A stretch of 64,000 nucleotides of DNA from Cercophora sp. LCS_1. Its lineage: Eukaryota > Ascomycota > Sordariomycetes > Sordariales > Lasiosphaeriaceae. The DNA is taken from the NCBI GenBank assembly GCA_036250225.1, contig JAPZLL010000010.1:744001-808000 (forward strand), read 5' to 3'. How positions within the stretch are numbered: position 1 is the first letter of the stretch; each line of letters opens with the position of its first letter. The position numbers and the translations under genes are program-made. The notes below the pieces were generated by a model. The model was not told where the DNA came from. It saw only the letters and a list, made by a program, of their open reading frames with translations, and ran no database searches. Positions 34,072 through 44,255 of the stretch are shown one piece after another.

Positions 34072-35577
34072 CTACGCCGGCAGTCTCGCCAGCGGAGTCG
34101 ATGGCCTCCCCATTGTTTTTCTGTAAAACCACTGAGGGAACTGCACACTCGGCTCGTCAAACAACCTCGTCACCACCTCGGCAACGTAAAGCGTCACCGG
34201 GAGGAGAACCACATGCGGCAACAAAAACGCCACCTCCATGCCCGCAGGCCCGATCCTTGGCAGCGGAAACTTGCCTAGCCATGCCCCCAGATGCTGTACC
34301 CTCCACTCAGCCTCCCATCCCACAAGCGCATACACTCGATCAGCCAGTGTCCATATCACCGGTCCGTGAACGAGGTATAGCGCAAAGGATATGCGGCCCA
34401 GATACTGACAGAAGCGCGTCTCGAAGAAGCGCCGTAACCAGGGAATCCGCGGGATCGCTGCCACGAGGAGGGTCGCCGCCCAGAACAGGTAGAACCACTT
34501 GTAGTCGAAGACGGCCTGGGGTTTGAGGAACGAGAGATAGTACCAACCGCCGAACTTTCTCAGGTTCTTAACCTCGTTGTTGGCCGAAGGGACGCCTCCC
34601 AGATATAAGCTGACGCTGAGCAGAAAATAGTAGACCAACGTCTTGCGCTTCCGGAAGTGGTCAAAAAAGGAGGGAAGGTCTTCCTTGGCAGCTAAAAGGT
34701 CCAGATCGCATAGAAGCATGCCTGAGCAGAAGAGCGCGCAGTACCATCCGTCTGAAATATAGAGGAAGTAGAAAACGAGCCCGGCCTCGAGCCAGAGCCT
34801 AGCGTTCCTACTGCATTTCGAAAAGGCCAGCGTAGCTGTATAGACGACAATGGACCCCTTGAACTCCACCGGAATGGACCACAGGTGGAAGTTGTAGCTG
34901 AACCACGGTTCGCCACCCTGGTTGAAGACGAAGCTGAAGTTCTTGAGCTCGGCATACCATGACCACAGCTCCGCACGGTATGTAGACTTTGGCTTCGACC
35001 CTGCGATAAAGGCGCCGGAGAGATGCCAGAACGTCATGTAGAGAAAGGTTGTGGCGATCAGGGGTATGTAGAGGCGCAGCCAGCGTCGAAAGAGAGCGGA
35101 CGACAGATTATCCGCCAGCTTGGCTTGCTCGCCGGCGTGGACTAGGCTGAGAGGCTTTGTAGTCAGGACATAGCCGGAGATGACGTAGAACGTCGATACG
35201 GCAAAGTGACCGCCCGTGATGAAGTTTCGGATGTAGGGGAAGGCGGCAAGGTAATATTGCCCCTCATGCCCGAAGCCATTCTCGAAGAACTTTGCCGTGT
35301 CCCCTGGGTGCGCAAAGAGTGTGTGGTGATGCCAGTAGACGAGAAAAGCAGCAAAGCCCCTGAGGCCATCGAGGTATGCTGTTGGCCGAAGCTTCTTCTC
35401 TGGCTGGGTTGCGGTGGCATTCGATCTGAGGAGCAGCGCCGCCAGCAGTGAGCGCATACACAGGACGAAGAGGGACTTGATGCCCTGCCAGGACGCTACC
35501 GCAGACCATTGACTGCTATTCTGGGTGTTGTCCTCCCACTCCTTGACCTCGGGGGTCTCCTCGACGTCACTCGGCAT
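34072..35577 (-). CDS. Acyltransferase-3 family integral membrane protein
   Basis: A single exon encodes 501 residues. After a hydrophilic N-terminus and one hydrophobic segment comes the family signature YLDGLRGFAAFLVYWHHH (about residues 67-84), in which the paired His residues are the expected catalytic site. GGHFAVSTFYVISGYVLT, a family block for the next span, follows. About ten membrane segments can be counted, with FALYLVHGPV near the C-terminus, also typical. Members O-acetylate or O-acylate sugars, lipids or drugs at membranes. The substrate is unknown, but a surface or Golgi polysaccharide fits its neighbours (type II glycan protein, GT32). The open frame reaches 35640 only through a non-ATG codon, so the ATG at 35577 is taken. 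Confidence 0.88.
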   Translation of the reverse strand: MPSDVEETPEVKEWEDNTQNSSQWSAVASWQGIKSLFVLCMRSLLAALLLRSNATATQPEKKLRPTAYLDGLRGFAAFLVYWHHHTLFAHPGDTAKFFENGFGHEGQYYLAAFPYIRNFITGGHFAVSTFYVISGYVLTTKPLSLVHAGEQAKLADNLSSALFRRWLRLYIPLIATTFLYMTFWHLSGAFIAGSKPKSTYRAELWSWYAELKNFSFVFNQGGEPWFSYNFHLWSIPVEFKGSIVVYTATLAFSKCSRNARLWLEAGLVFYFLYISDGWYCALFCSGMLLCDLDLLAAKEDLPSFFDHFRKRKTLVYYFLLSVSLYLGGVPSANNEVKNLRKFGGWYYLSFLKPQAVFDYKWFYLFWAATLLVAAIPRIPWLRRFFETRFCQYLGRISFALYLVHGPVIWTLADRVYALVGWEAEWRVQHLGAWLGKFPLPRIGPAGMEVAFLLPHVVLLPVTLYVAEVVTRLFDEPSVQFPQWFYRKTMGRPSTPLARLPA

Positions 35578-37367
35578 GGTCGCGGCGGTGTCCCGAGCGC
35601 AGGGGTGGGCGTTGTGGTGTTGGGCGGGGGCGCTACTCAATCGTGACGGGCCGGCGGCGAGGAACGAGACATCGGCCCCGGACGGGAAACGGCGTGACGT
35701 CGGTCGAAAACGGTGTTCGTTACGCTAATGTCGTCGCATTGCACAGAGCGAATCGGGGGAAGGAATGCAGCGAGCGGCACGGCGCCTGAAACGAGAGCCG
35801 GATGATGATGATGATGATGGACGCGATTGCAAAATTGCAGACGCGATAAACGACGCTCAGCGCCGAGCATTGGCTCCCCAATCAGTGCCTGCCATCTCCA
35901 ACCAGGTTTCCGACACATAAAACGTCAACACACAAAGATATCCAGGCCGGTATCCCTCCGAAAAGGAGCGGCCAACCTGTATTCCACGGTGTCAAAAGCA
36001 CTTTTCAGAGGCCCTGAGAGTACAATAATAGCGTCAAGTCCATTCCTGTGTACCTTAGGAAGTCAGCCAACGGTTAGGGTCAACCAGAAGAGGGACCAAC
36101 CGGATCGAGTTCGCGCATTATCTTGTGCCTATCGTGCAAAGACCCACGATCGATGTGGCCCGTGCAATTGAAGGCTCACTCCATCCCGGGAATTCAAGCC
36201 TTGGCATCGGAGCCGGCGCCACAAGGCCGGACCGGAGACACGCCGAGAGATTCAACAGCCGGCTGCTACTGAGCCATCCAGTTTCTTCCCTGTACCGGTG
36301 GGGATGAAAGAGAGCTCAAGGAGCTGTAAAGGTGGAACGATGCTGGAGTGTTTGTGGATTTCCGCGAAGGGTTAGGGTGCCGCTACTTGCCTGGAAACCC
36401 ACCGGCATCCACCCGCCAAGACGTTGTGATCCGTACCACTCCCGTCAATTGACATCGGGAAGCCGAAACGACAATGTGCCAACACGTCGTCATTCTAAAA
36501 ATGAAGGACTGGAGGTTACAGCACATCAATGGTACCCCGGCCGGTTTTGGGGCGGTTCAGAAGCAGTTCAATCCCTCTCCGCCATTCACATGTTGCCGAG
36601 ACGAGCCTCTTCACCCCTGTCTTCCGCGGCTCAAAGACTCGGCCATCGCAAAGGGCAGTTGCCCCGCACCTCCTCCACGATGGCCGAGTAGGGTGCCAAC
36701 TATTTTTTCACGGCATCAAAGCATCGGCGCCGTTGGGACAACCAACCCAGCCACCAGCCGCATCTGCCCCGTACCTTCCTTGGTGATCCCACCTTCCGGC
36801 TCGAGACCCCGCTGACATCTCACTGGCTCCTGCCCGCCACTCCTCGATCGCCGACCTCGTTCCTGGTTTGGTAGCCACGATGCTGCCCCGGTCCAGGATC
36901 ATGCAACAGGCTCTCCCCGCACTCCAAGTCGATCCTCCCTCCGCAATCACACCTGTCAGGCCGGTGGCCCCTGGCTTTCTCAACAAGATGTGACCTCCGT
37001 GACAGGCGAATGCAAGACGCCTTCGACCCACCGTTTGACTGCCTGCCCGGATTTTGACCAGTCCCCCTCGTCCGTGGCCGCCGTGACACGCCCGTCCCCC
37101 GCACCGTGTTCCTCTTTTAGGTCGTTCTTCTCAGCCCGTCCAGGGGCTAACGCAGGTCGACGAGCTGGCGGGGGTTCCTGGATCTGTTGAGCCCCGTCGG
37201 CAAAGCTTGTGACGATAGGTTTTTCTTGGATGGTCCCGAGAGCGGGTACGAGATATCCGCCTGTGGACCTCCCGCCCGGCTCTGATATGCCTCGCGCCAC
37301 CCGATCCTTTCGTCTTCACTCTCCCTCTCCACCTCTCCTCCAGCATCTTGTCAAACGCCCTGAGACC
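35578..37367. other. Intergenic region, divergent promoters
   Basis: About 1.8 kb lie between the acyltransferase (-) and the GT32 gene (+). An ATG/CAT trinucleotide run lies near 35800-35820, and two GGTTAGGGT telobox-like motifs lie near 36065 and 36368. Frames on both strands look like chance. Confidence 0.4.
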
Positions 37368-38927
37368 ATGTTCGACAAGCCCGAGAAGCTGGACTTTCAG
37401 TCAAGTTGGAAAGCCGCGAGGGCGGCAAGCTCTCCGGGCTCGCCCCTTTCACCGCTGTCTCCCAAGATGGGGGCTCTCCAGGCCAAGCTCCGAAACCGCA
37501 TCCCGACCCAGTTGAGGCGAACACTGCCGCTGTACCTCGTCTGTCTCACCCTCTTCATCTGCTTTCTTTACGCCGACGTGCTCGGCTTTGCAAAGGCTAA
37601 GCCGGTTGTCATTCGACGAGCCGGCGTACAGAAACCCCTCGGGGCGACAGGGTCATCTTCACTGTTCCCCAAGAAGATCTGGCAGTCATGGAAGGTCGAC
37701 CCATATAGCTTTGCCAAAAAGGACTCGGACACAGCACGATCCTGGACCACCAAGAACCCGGGGTACCGATACGAAGTGCTCACCGACAACAATGACATGG
37801 CGTATGTGGAGGAGAAGTTCGGCCCCGCTGGCTTCAATCGCCCCGACATTGTTGAAGTATACCAGACCGTCAATGCGACGATTATCAAGGCCGACCTCCT
37901 CCGCTACTTGGTCATGTACGCCGAAGGCGGTGTCTACGCTGACATTGACGTCGAAGCACTCAAGCCCGCCGGCCGATTCATCCCCGCCCGCTATCGCGAA
38001 TCAGATATTGACATGGTCATCGGCGTGGAAATCGACCAGCCCGAGTTCCGGGACCATCCCATCCTCGGCCAAAAGTCAATGAGCTTTTGTCAATGGACCT
38101 TTATGTGCAAGCCCCAGCTGCCCGTGATGCTCCGTCTCGTTGAGAACATCATGGCTTGGCTCGACAACCTGTCAGCCCAGCAAGGAGTACCCATCTCGGA
38201 CCTTGTCCTGGACTTTGACGAAGTTATCAGCGGAACTGGTCCGTCTGCCTTTACCATTGCCGTGCTCGAGGAGATGAATGCTCAGTCGCGGGGTGAAACT
38301 CTTACGTGGGACCGGTTCCATGCCATGGACGAGTCACAGGTTGTTTCGCGGGTTCTGGTCCTCACAGTTGAGGCCTTTGCAGCGGGCCAAGGCCATTCCG
38401 ACTCGGGCAACCACAACGCCCGTGGCGCTCTCGTCAAGCACCATTATCACGCCTCGAATTGGCCATCCAAGCACCCTCGCTATGCTCACCCAGCCTACGG
38501 TGAGGTGGAGCGCTGCAATTGGAACGCAGAGTGTGTACGCAAGTGGGACGAGAATGTCGAGGCGTACAAGACCCTCTCCCCTGAGGAGCAACAGCGTAAG
38601 ATTGCTGAGCGTCGGGCCGAACAGGAACGCCAGCTCGAAGAGGCTAGGAGGGCTCAGGAGAAGGCGATTCAGCTCGAGCAGCTCGGCCTATCCTTGAAGA
38701 AGGCGGAAGAGGAGGCCAAGAGAAAGGCAGCCGAGGAGGCCAGGGCTAGGCAACTTGGTCTCCCGGGGGTTGGAAGCCCGCAGGGCGGGCAGCAGGCGCC
38801 ACTGCCGCCACCGGGTCAACAGGCCTTTCCGCCAGCGCAGCAAGGGGTGTTTGGGTTCCAACCACCAACCCAGGGCCAGGCCCAGGGTCAGGCACAACCG
38901 CAGGCGAAGGTGTTTGGGGCGCTGTAA
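37368..38927 (+). CDS. GT32 glycosyltransferase, OCH1-like, type II Golgi membrane protein
   Basis: The protein belongs to the DXD-containing GT32 family, whose OCH1 members start the alpha-1,6-mannan outer chain on N-glycans in the Golgi. A single exon encodes 519 residues. A cytosolic tail and a membrane span (about 54-74) lead to KKIWQSWKVDP and GYRYEVLTDNND. The hallmark KADLLRYLVMYAEGGVYADIDVE follows in two parts, with the D-I-D at about 192-194, and then TGPSAFT and HHYHASNW. Beyond the catalytic domain the C-terminus is unusual: a charged coiled coil rich in E/R/A (about 410-460), then a Gln/Pro/Gly-rich tail. An in-frame ATG at 37287 is an alternative start. The conserved MFDKPEKLDF start is preferred. 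Confidence 0.88.
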   Translation: MFDKPEKLDFQSSWKAARAASSPGSPLSPLSPKMGALQAKLRNRIPTQLRRTLPLYLVCLTLFICFLYADVLGFAKAKPVVIRRAGVQKPLGATGSSSLFPKKIWQSWKVDPYSFAKKDSDTARSWTTKNPGYRYEVLTDNNDMAYVEEKFGPAGFNRPDIVEVYQTVNATIIKADLLRYLVMYAEGGVYADIDVEALKPAGRFIPARYRESDIDMVIGVEIDQPEFRDHPILGQKSMSFCQWTFMCKPQLPVMLRLVENIMAWLDNLSAQQGVPISDLVLDFDEVISGTGPSAFTIAVLEEMNAQSRGETLTWDRFHAMDESQVVSRVLVLTVEAFAAGQGHSDSGNHNARGALVKHHYHASNWPSKHPRYAHPAYGEVERCNWNAECVRKWDENVEAYKTLSPEEQQRKIAERRAEQERQLEEARRAQEKAIQLEQLGLSLKKAEEEAKRKAAEEARARQLGLPGVGSPQGGQQAPLPPPGQQAFPPAQQGVFGFQPPTQGQAQGQAQPQAKVFGAL

Positions 38928-39201
38928 AAGGGATGGGTCATTTTGATGCTTGATTTGATATGGTGTTTCTGGGTGAAACCACGGGCGGTTTGGGCGCAAA
39001 CGACATTCCTTTATATGAACGCACACGACAGTCACGGATGCATATGGCGAGTAATTACATGGACGGGGCTTGTAGGTCGGATAGACCGGGCTGATCGCGT
39101 GGGTGGTGATACCCAGGTGTTGCAATACATTTGTTTTACGTTCTTGATGTTCTCAATGTCGAAGCCGTGTTGATGTCCCTGCTGCTGCAAAGTTTTCCGG
39201 G

Positions 39202-39673
39202 CTAGACGCTTGCATCAATGATGCCGGACCCCTCACACCCCCTTCCATTGACGCCAATTCCACACCTGCTGTAGCTGAGAGGCCCCGTTCCAGTAAACTT
39301 CACGACACTCTTCTCCCCAGTAGTCTCAACCTCGATACTTTGCCACAGCGTCAAGTCTAGAACCTGTGAGGACACATCTCCTTCAAGGGCCAACATATGA
39401 AAGCTTACTGCTAGACCAAGAATAGCCGCTCCACCCATATCCAAAATCGGTACTGTTGCATTTGGTCGTCTCATTACCCCAGTCAGCCCGGTAAATCCAG
39501 TTGCAGTGCAACGTGACGTCCGGTGTTTGGGAGTAGACCGAGTACAGATCGAGCCAGCGGTGGCCCGTGGCTGCAGCGCCGCCGGTTAGGGTCACGTTCC
39601 AGTGGGTTGCCGTGATGGGAACGGCGGCGGCGAGGGAGAGGGAGAGGGAGGTAGAGAGGGATGGGAGATGCAT
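39202..39673 (-). CDS. Small secreted cysteine-containing protein
   Basis: Exons 39409..39673 and 39202..39356 join over a 52-nt intron (GTAAGC..TAG, phase 1) to give 139 residues. A signal peptide (MHLPSLSTSLSLSLAAAVPITA) precedes a Trp/Tyr-rich mature part. It has four cysteines, in LHCNW, TKCNS, SRCGI and RGCEG, enough for two disulfides. I do not recognise the family. Size, secretion and cysteines fit an effector-like or surface-interaction protein, but function is unknown. The upstream acceptor CAG at 39364 would give a poor frame, so the TAG acceptor was chosen because it alone restores a long frame. A gap of 270 bases separates it from the convergent GT32 gene. Confidence 0.72.
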
Positions 39674-40984
39674 TTTGGTGGTTGGTGTCTGGTGTTGCGG
39701 GTGAAAGAGGGCAACCAATCTCAAGTCACCTACCTCTATATACCAACCATCTCAATGACTTTCCCGAGGAACGGAGGAAGATGAATGTGACGTGACGGCG
39801 TCTGGTGCCATTTTGTTCGATGCGAGGAACGTGGGTTGTATCTGCATAGGCTATTTTGCAATGTTGCAACGTTTCATATTCGCGAAAGTATAAAAAGGAA
39901 GCTGAAGTCCCTCCGAGGCACCACGGCAACGGGCAATCATCCCTCTGTCAACATACAACAGCTCTTGTTGTTTCGCGATGCCAACACCGTTCCCACTCGA
40001 TAGACCGCCGACGCTTGGTTTCGCAAGTCCTCATCGTCGAACTTTGCCATTGACGCCAATGGAAAAAGCTGTCACCGTGAATGAATGCAGTGGGCCGCTG
40101 GGATGGTGTTGACGAAGAGGCAAATGTCTGACTGGCGCTCCTGGACCGATCTTACTGGTTCGCGGCGTGGGGCCTTCTGCGGCTGGCTGCATACCCGTCT
40201 TTGTGGTGATGTTGATCGACCAGGCAGCAGTGGCCACAGCATTCGGCTCAAATACTCAGCCCCCGCTATTGTGAGTCTATTGGGTGATAATAGGCGAGTT
40301 TGGGCTTGAAATCATGCACTTCCAGGGATGCGAAGTAGCCAGAAGAAAACACCTCATGCGCATCAACGTGTTTGTCGTTGGGCCTGCTTCAAAAGGTCCC
40401 TCCCAGGGGAAAACCGGGCCCAAACAAACGGCCAAGGCAAACTGCCTTCCCTGCCCAACAGCCCTGAATGCTAAGCGCCGCAGCTGGTTGGGCAGCCTGA
40501 GACAAATCACGTGCCATGCTCGATTATATCAACCCTCCATCTACAGACTTCCACGTCCTTCCAGCTCTTACACGGCGGCGGTCCGCGAAACGTCGAGTGC
40601 AACCAGACAAAAACCACATCCGTCTCGTTTGCTCTTTCCTCCAGGCAACCGAGCGGTGACCCGCCTTTTTTTCGCCAAGAAAGTGATTCGTCGGAAACCT
40701 TTGAAGCGACCAAACCAATTAGAAAATTTAGTTTATTCGAGGCTCACAATAAATATCGTGTTGATCTGCCCCTGCCTTCAGCCCGTCCCAGTTCACATAC
40801 TCTGGGCCGCACCTGTGTTTTCCTCGCGCGAGCTCTTCATCCATCTTATCCTTTGCGCTTGTCCGTTGCGCTTGCTCGCGACCTACAAACATTGCTTGCA
40901 CCATTTCGTTACCAACATCGTCTCTGCGCATTCAGTTCATAACCAGCGAACCCAGAGCTATCTTGCCTGGCGCAATAAGCAACA
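39674..40984. other. Intergenic region, divergent promoters
   Basis: About 1.3 kb lie between the small secreted protein (-) and the zinc-finger gene (+). No supportable gene was found. The last 200 bases are pyrimidine-rich, as in fungal leaders. Confidence 0.4.
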
Positions 40985-42638
40985 ATGAGTCGCTTTCCGA
41001 GCATCGATGACGCCGTTGACCATGCGCAGACTTACATTGGTCCTCTTCAGCACTATCAAGCATTAATTGAGACTCGGCAGCAGGCCGAGGTCAACCTTCT
41101 TCAGGCTTATCATGAGCTTATTCAGGCGTATAGAGCTAAATGCGAGGAGGCCGAGCGCGAGAGGCGGAATGCTCGACTATGGGAACGGGAGCAGGCTCAG
41201 ACAGAGAGAGAGTTTAATAGGCTTAGGCTGGATGTTGTGAGTTAGGTCGCCTTCCCGTCGCTGGCCCGTCGCCGCTGACAACCCGTGACCAGGAATCCTA
41301 CGAGTTCGCATATGTCATTATCGATGGCGACGGCGCCATTTTCCGCGAGGACTTAATCGTCAAGGGCGAGGACGGTGGCCAGGAAGCGGCCGACGAACTT
41401 CACAAGCAGCTCAAGGCCCACCTCCATGAGAACCATCTCGCCTCGAACATCGATATCTTCGTCCAAGTGGTCTTAAGCATCGAGGGCCTTTCCAAGGCTC
41501 TCTATAACTCGGGCATCCTGACCGATGATCGGACCGCTTTGGCAAAGTTTGCCCGCGGGTTTTCCAAGGCTCAGCCGCTCTTCTCGTTTGTGGACATTGG
41601 CTTTGGCAAGGAACAGGCCGATCATACGGTCAAGAAAACTTTTGAAGTTATGACCAAGACGGTGCAGTGCCGGACCGTCATCCTTGCCGGATGCCATGAC
41701 AACGGCTATGCTACGTATCTAAGCGCCTTTCGCGGCAACAACAAGGTTGAGCTGCTGGAGACTGTAAGTCCTTCTTCATACTGCTACACATCCGTCAGAG
41801 AACTGAATCGGGGCTATTGACTTGTTCATATCTTCTGATATTGAACGCTAAATACTAACCATTGCCCTCAGACCCCCGCCGAAGCCGGTTTCGACAGAGT
41901 CCCATTCAACCGCATCAAATTTCCCACCGTGTTCCGTTCGCAGCCGTTGGCCTCGACGAGGGCTGACGGAAACACGCCGCCGTCTCGCCTGGCAACAACG
42001 CCAGTCACCAAGACAGTGGCTTTAAGCGTCAAGCCGGCGGCCTCTACTAGTCCCAAGGTCGCCAACGCCACTCTGGAAACCCGCAAGGAGGCAGGCAACA
42101 GCTGGGCCACAGTCAGCAGATTGGCCGTCGCTCCCGTCATTGATGTTTCAACCAAGAAGGTCCAGCCCAAAGTCTACATTGCCAAAAATCGCAACAACGA
42201 ACGTCTCGACGTGCCGATTCCGAGGGTCAACCCCGAAGTTACTAGGAGCCTTGACGAGAAGAAGAACAGGAATGGTGCAAACTTCTGCAACAAGTACCAT
42301 ATCCTGGGCTTCTGCAGAAACGAGGCGTCCGGACGTTGTCCTTATGTGCATGGAGATCGTCTGAAGGGCGCCGAGTTGGATGCCCTACGTCTCAGGGCCC
42401 GGGCTTTGCAGTGCGGCTCGGGGTATGCCTGCGAGGACCCGTGGTGCATCTCAGGTCATCACTGCGCCAATCCCAAGGCCTGTTTTTACGATGAAGATTG
42501 CCGCTTTTACGAGACACATGGAATGGACATGGTAAGAGCCCTAACAACAAGGAGCTAGAGCAGTCCTGACGTTTTCTTTCTTAGACCCCGACCATCAAGA
42601 TTTACGAGGATGGACACAGGGAGGTGCTCAAGGAGTAG
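40985..42638 (+). CDS. CCCH zinc-finger protein with NYN/PIN-like N-terminal domain (DUF7923 type)
   Basis: Four exons (40985..41236, 41293..41763, 41872..42531, 42585..42638), all joined in phase 0, give 478 residues. An N-terminal coiled coil (about 25-80) is followed by a domain starting FAYVIIDGDGAIFREDLI. That domain also has FSFVDIGFGKEQADHTVK and ILAGCHDNGYATYLSAF, the acidic pattern of an NYN/PIN-like nuclease fold known from fungal CCCH proteins. A Ser/Thr/Ala-rich linker leads to a zinc finger, CNKYHILGFCRNEASGRCPYVHG (shown in part by its Cys/His spacing), and a second Cys-rich unit GYACEDPWCISGHHC near the end. An RNA-binding or RNA-cleaving regulatory role follows from the family type. 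The last exon adds only 17 residues. Confidence 0.85.
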
Positions 42639-42854
42639 GCTCAGACTTGGGATCTTTCTGCGGTACACGAGGCGAAGGATTGCTTTGGAATGAATGCCAG
42701 AGGTTGGATTGCCACTACAGGATTGATGGATATTTTGCAGTGTGTAGCAGATTGTTTGTCCCCTCTAGCGATCTTGTCTCCCTTTTTTAGCAGCATGCCT
42801 GACTCCCACATCTCTTCATATTCCATCCATCGGAGCAAAGAAACAGCCCCATCA

Positions 42855-43739
42855 TCAAGCATACATGACATCCTCCCACTCCCCTTCGGTCCCCCATAGC
42901 ATCTTCCCCATCTTCTTCCTAACCTTGATGTTCAACCCCTTCAATCTCACGCCCATTCTCTCCCGTTTACCCATGTTTTTCACTGCCAAAGTTAGAATTT
43001 TCCTTCAACCATCTCCATCTTCAAAAGAAAAAAAAAACTCACACTCCTTAACCCACCCCTCCCACTGCCCCAGCAACGCAACCCCCCACAAAACCCAAAC
43101 ACACCTGACAACACCCAGACTCCTTAACCAAAAGCCCCGTCTCCAGACCTCATTCAACACTCGAACCACAAACCGTGCATAATAATCCTCCACGACCCAA
43201 TACCGGTTTGGAACACCCGGATTCGCAACAAGGCAGGCATACTCCCCGCCTTTAATCGGATTCTTCCAATCAGCATTCCCAGACACATTTCCATCCCCGC
43301 CGCCAGTACCATCCACTGGCGCACGAACAAGCACATCCCGGTCCATAGCGGTCAACACATTCCGTATGAGCGCCTCATACACAGGAAATCTGTTCAGCTC
43401 TGCCCGTTTTAGTGCTTCTAATTCCTCAATGAGGGGGTCGAACGTCAAAAGCGAGCCGAAGCGGTCGTCGCATCCCAGGCCGAGGATCTTGGACAAACGG
43501 GTCGTGCGTTGGTGGGTGGTGATTGGAGGCCGGGAGAAGCGTGGGTTTGTTGTTGCGCGGGCGAGACGGCGGATTTGGCGGGTTGTGGGGGCGATGAGGT
43601 GTGTGAAGAGGATGGTGTCGGGTGGGACGAGGGAGACGGGGGGTAAAGGGATGGGGAGGGGACGGCCGGGGATGTTGACGTGGGATCTGGAGGTGGGGAA
43701 GGGTGGGGGGTGGTCCCAGAGGAGGGTTGTGGTTGGCAT
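42855..43739 (-). CDS. Uncharacterised protein, two exons
   Basis: Exons 43043..43739 and 42855..42982 join over a 59-nt intron (GTGAGT..CAG, branch TCTAAC, phase 1) to give 274 residues. I do not recognise a family. The N-terminus is Pro-rich with DTILFTHLIAPTTRQI, then KILGLGCDDRFGSLLTF and KGGEYACLVANPGVPNRYWVVEDYYARFVVRVLNEVW. A hydrophobic segment (about 205-230) precedes the splice, and the second exon adds a basic tail (MGKRERMGVRLKG). It could be a peripheral or single-pass membrane protein. The antisense strand is also open for 161 codons here but is low-complexity. The gene converges with the zinc-finger gene at only about 200 bases. Confidence 0.65.
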
Positions 43740-44255
43740 TGCGGTGGTTGTAGAGAGGGTGGTGATGATGGTGGCGATCGATGACGGCGGTGTAATGATG
43801 AGGCGTGAGATGATGATGGTGGTGATGAGGATGATATGGACATTGCACTGAGGATGGATTGATGTGCTAATTATAGGATGGTGGTCAAGTGTGATGAGAT
43901 GGGTTTATTTTGCTGATGTGATGAATGACGTGGAAGCAATGGATGTGTGTTTCCGAATGTGCATCATTTTCTTTTTTTTTTTCTCGTGGGTTCGTGGTCG
44001 AGCTCGATGTGTTCTTTGTTGGAAGAAACACCGTGGTTTGAGCATTGTGGTCTAACGCACTTAATCTTTGGCCCTGTCACATCTCAATCACGCCCCTGTA
44101 ATATTTTTCAACGCCTCTGTGTTTTCTTTGAGGGTCCCGGAATAATCTACTGGTTCTACCTCAAGGATTTCCATGTATCTGTTCCATCCGCGGACCATCA
44201 TCTTCTAGAGGCCCAAGTATTACTTTGCGAATGAAACATGCTGCGGAATTATTTC
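43740..44255. other. Intergenic region
   Basis: About 500 bases hold a GATGGTG-type short-unit repetitive stretch near 43740-43850 and a poly-T run near 43970. No gene was found. Confidence 0.4.

Noticed and set aside
43366..43851. Plus-strand 161-codon frame antisense to the orphan gene at 42855..43739
   Set aside because: Low-complexity Gly/Val/Arg/Met content is the mirror of a Pro/Ser/His-rich coding strand. The minus-strand model splices cleanly and has better composition.
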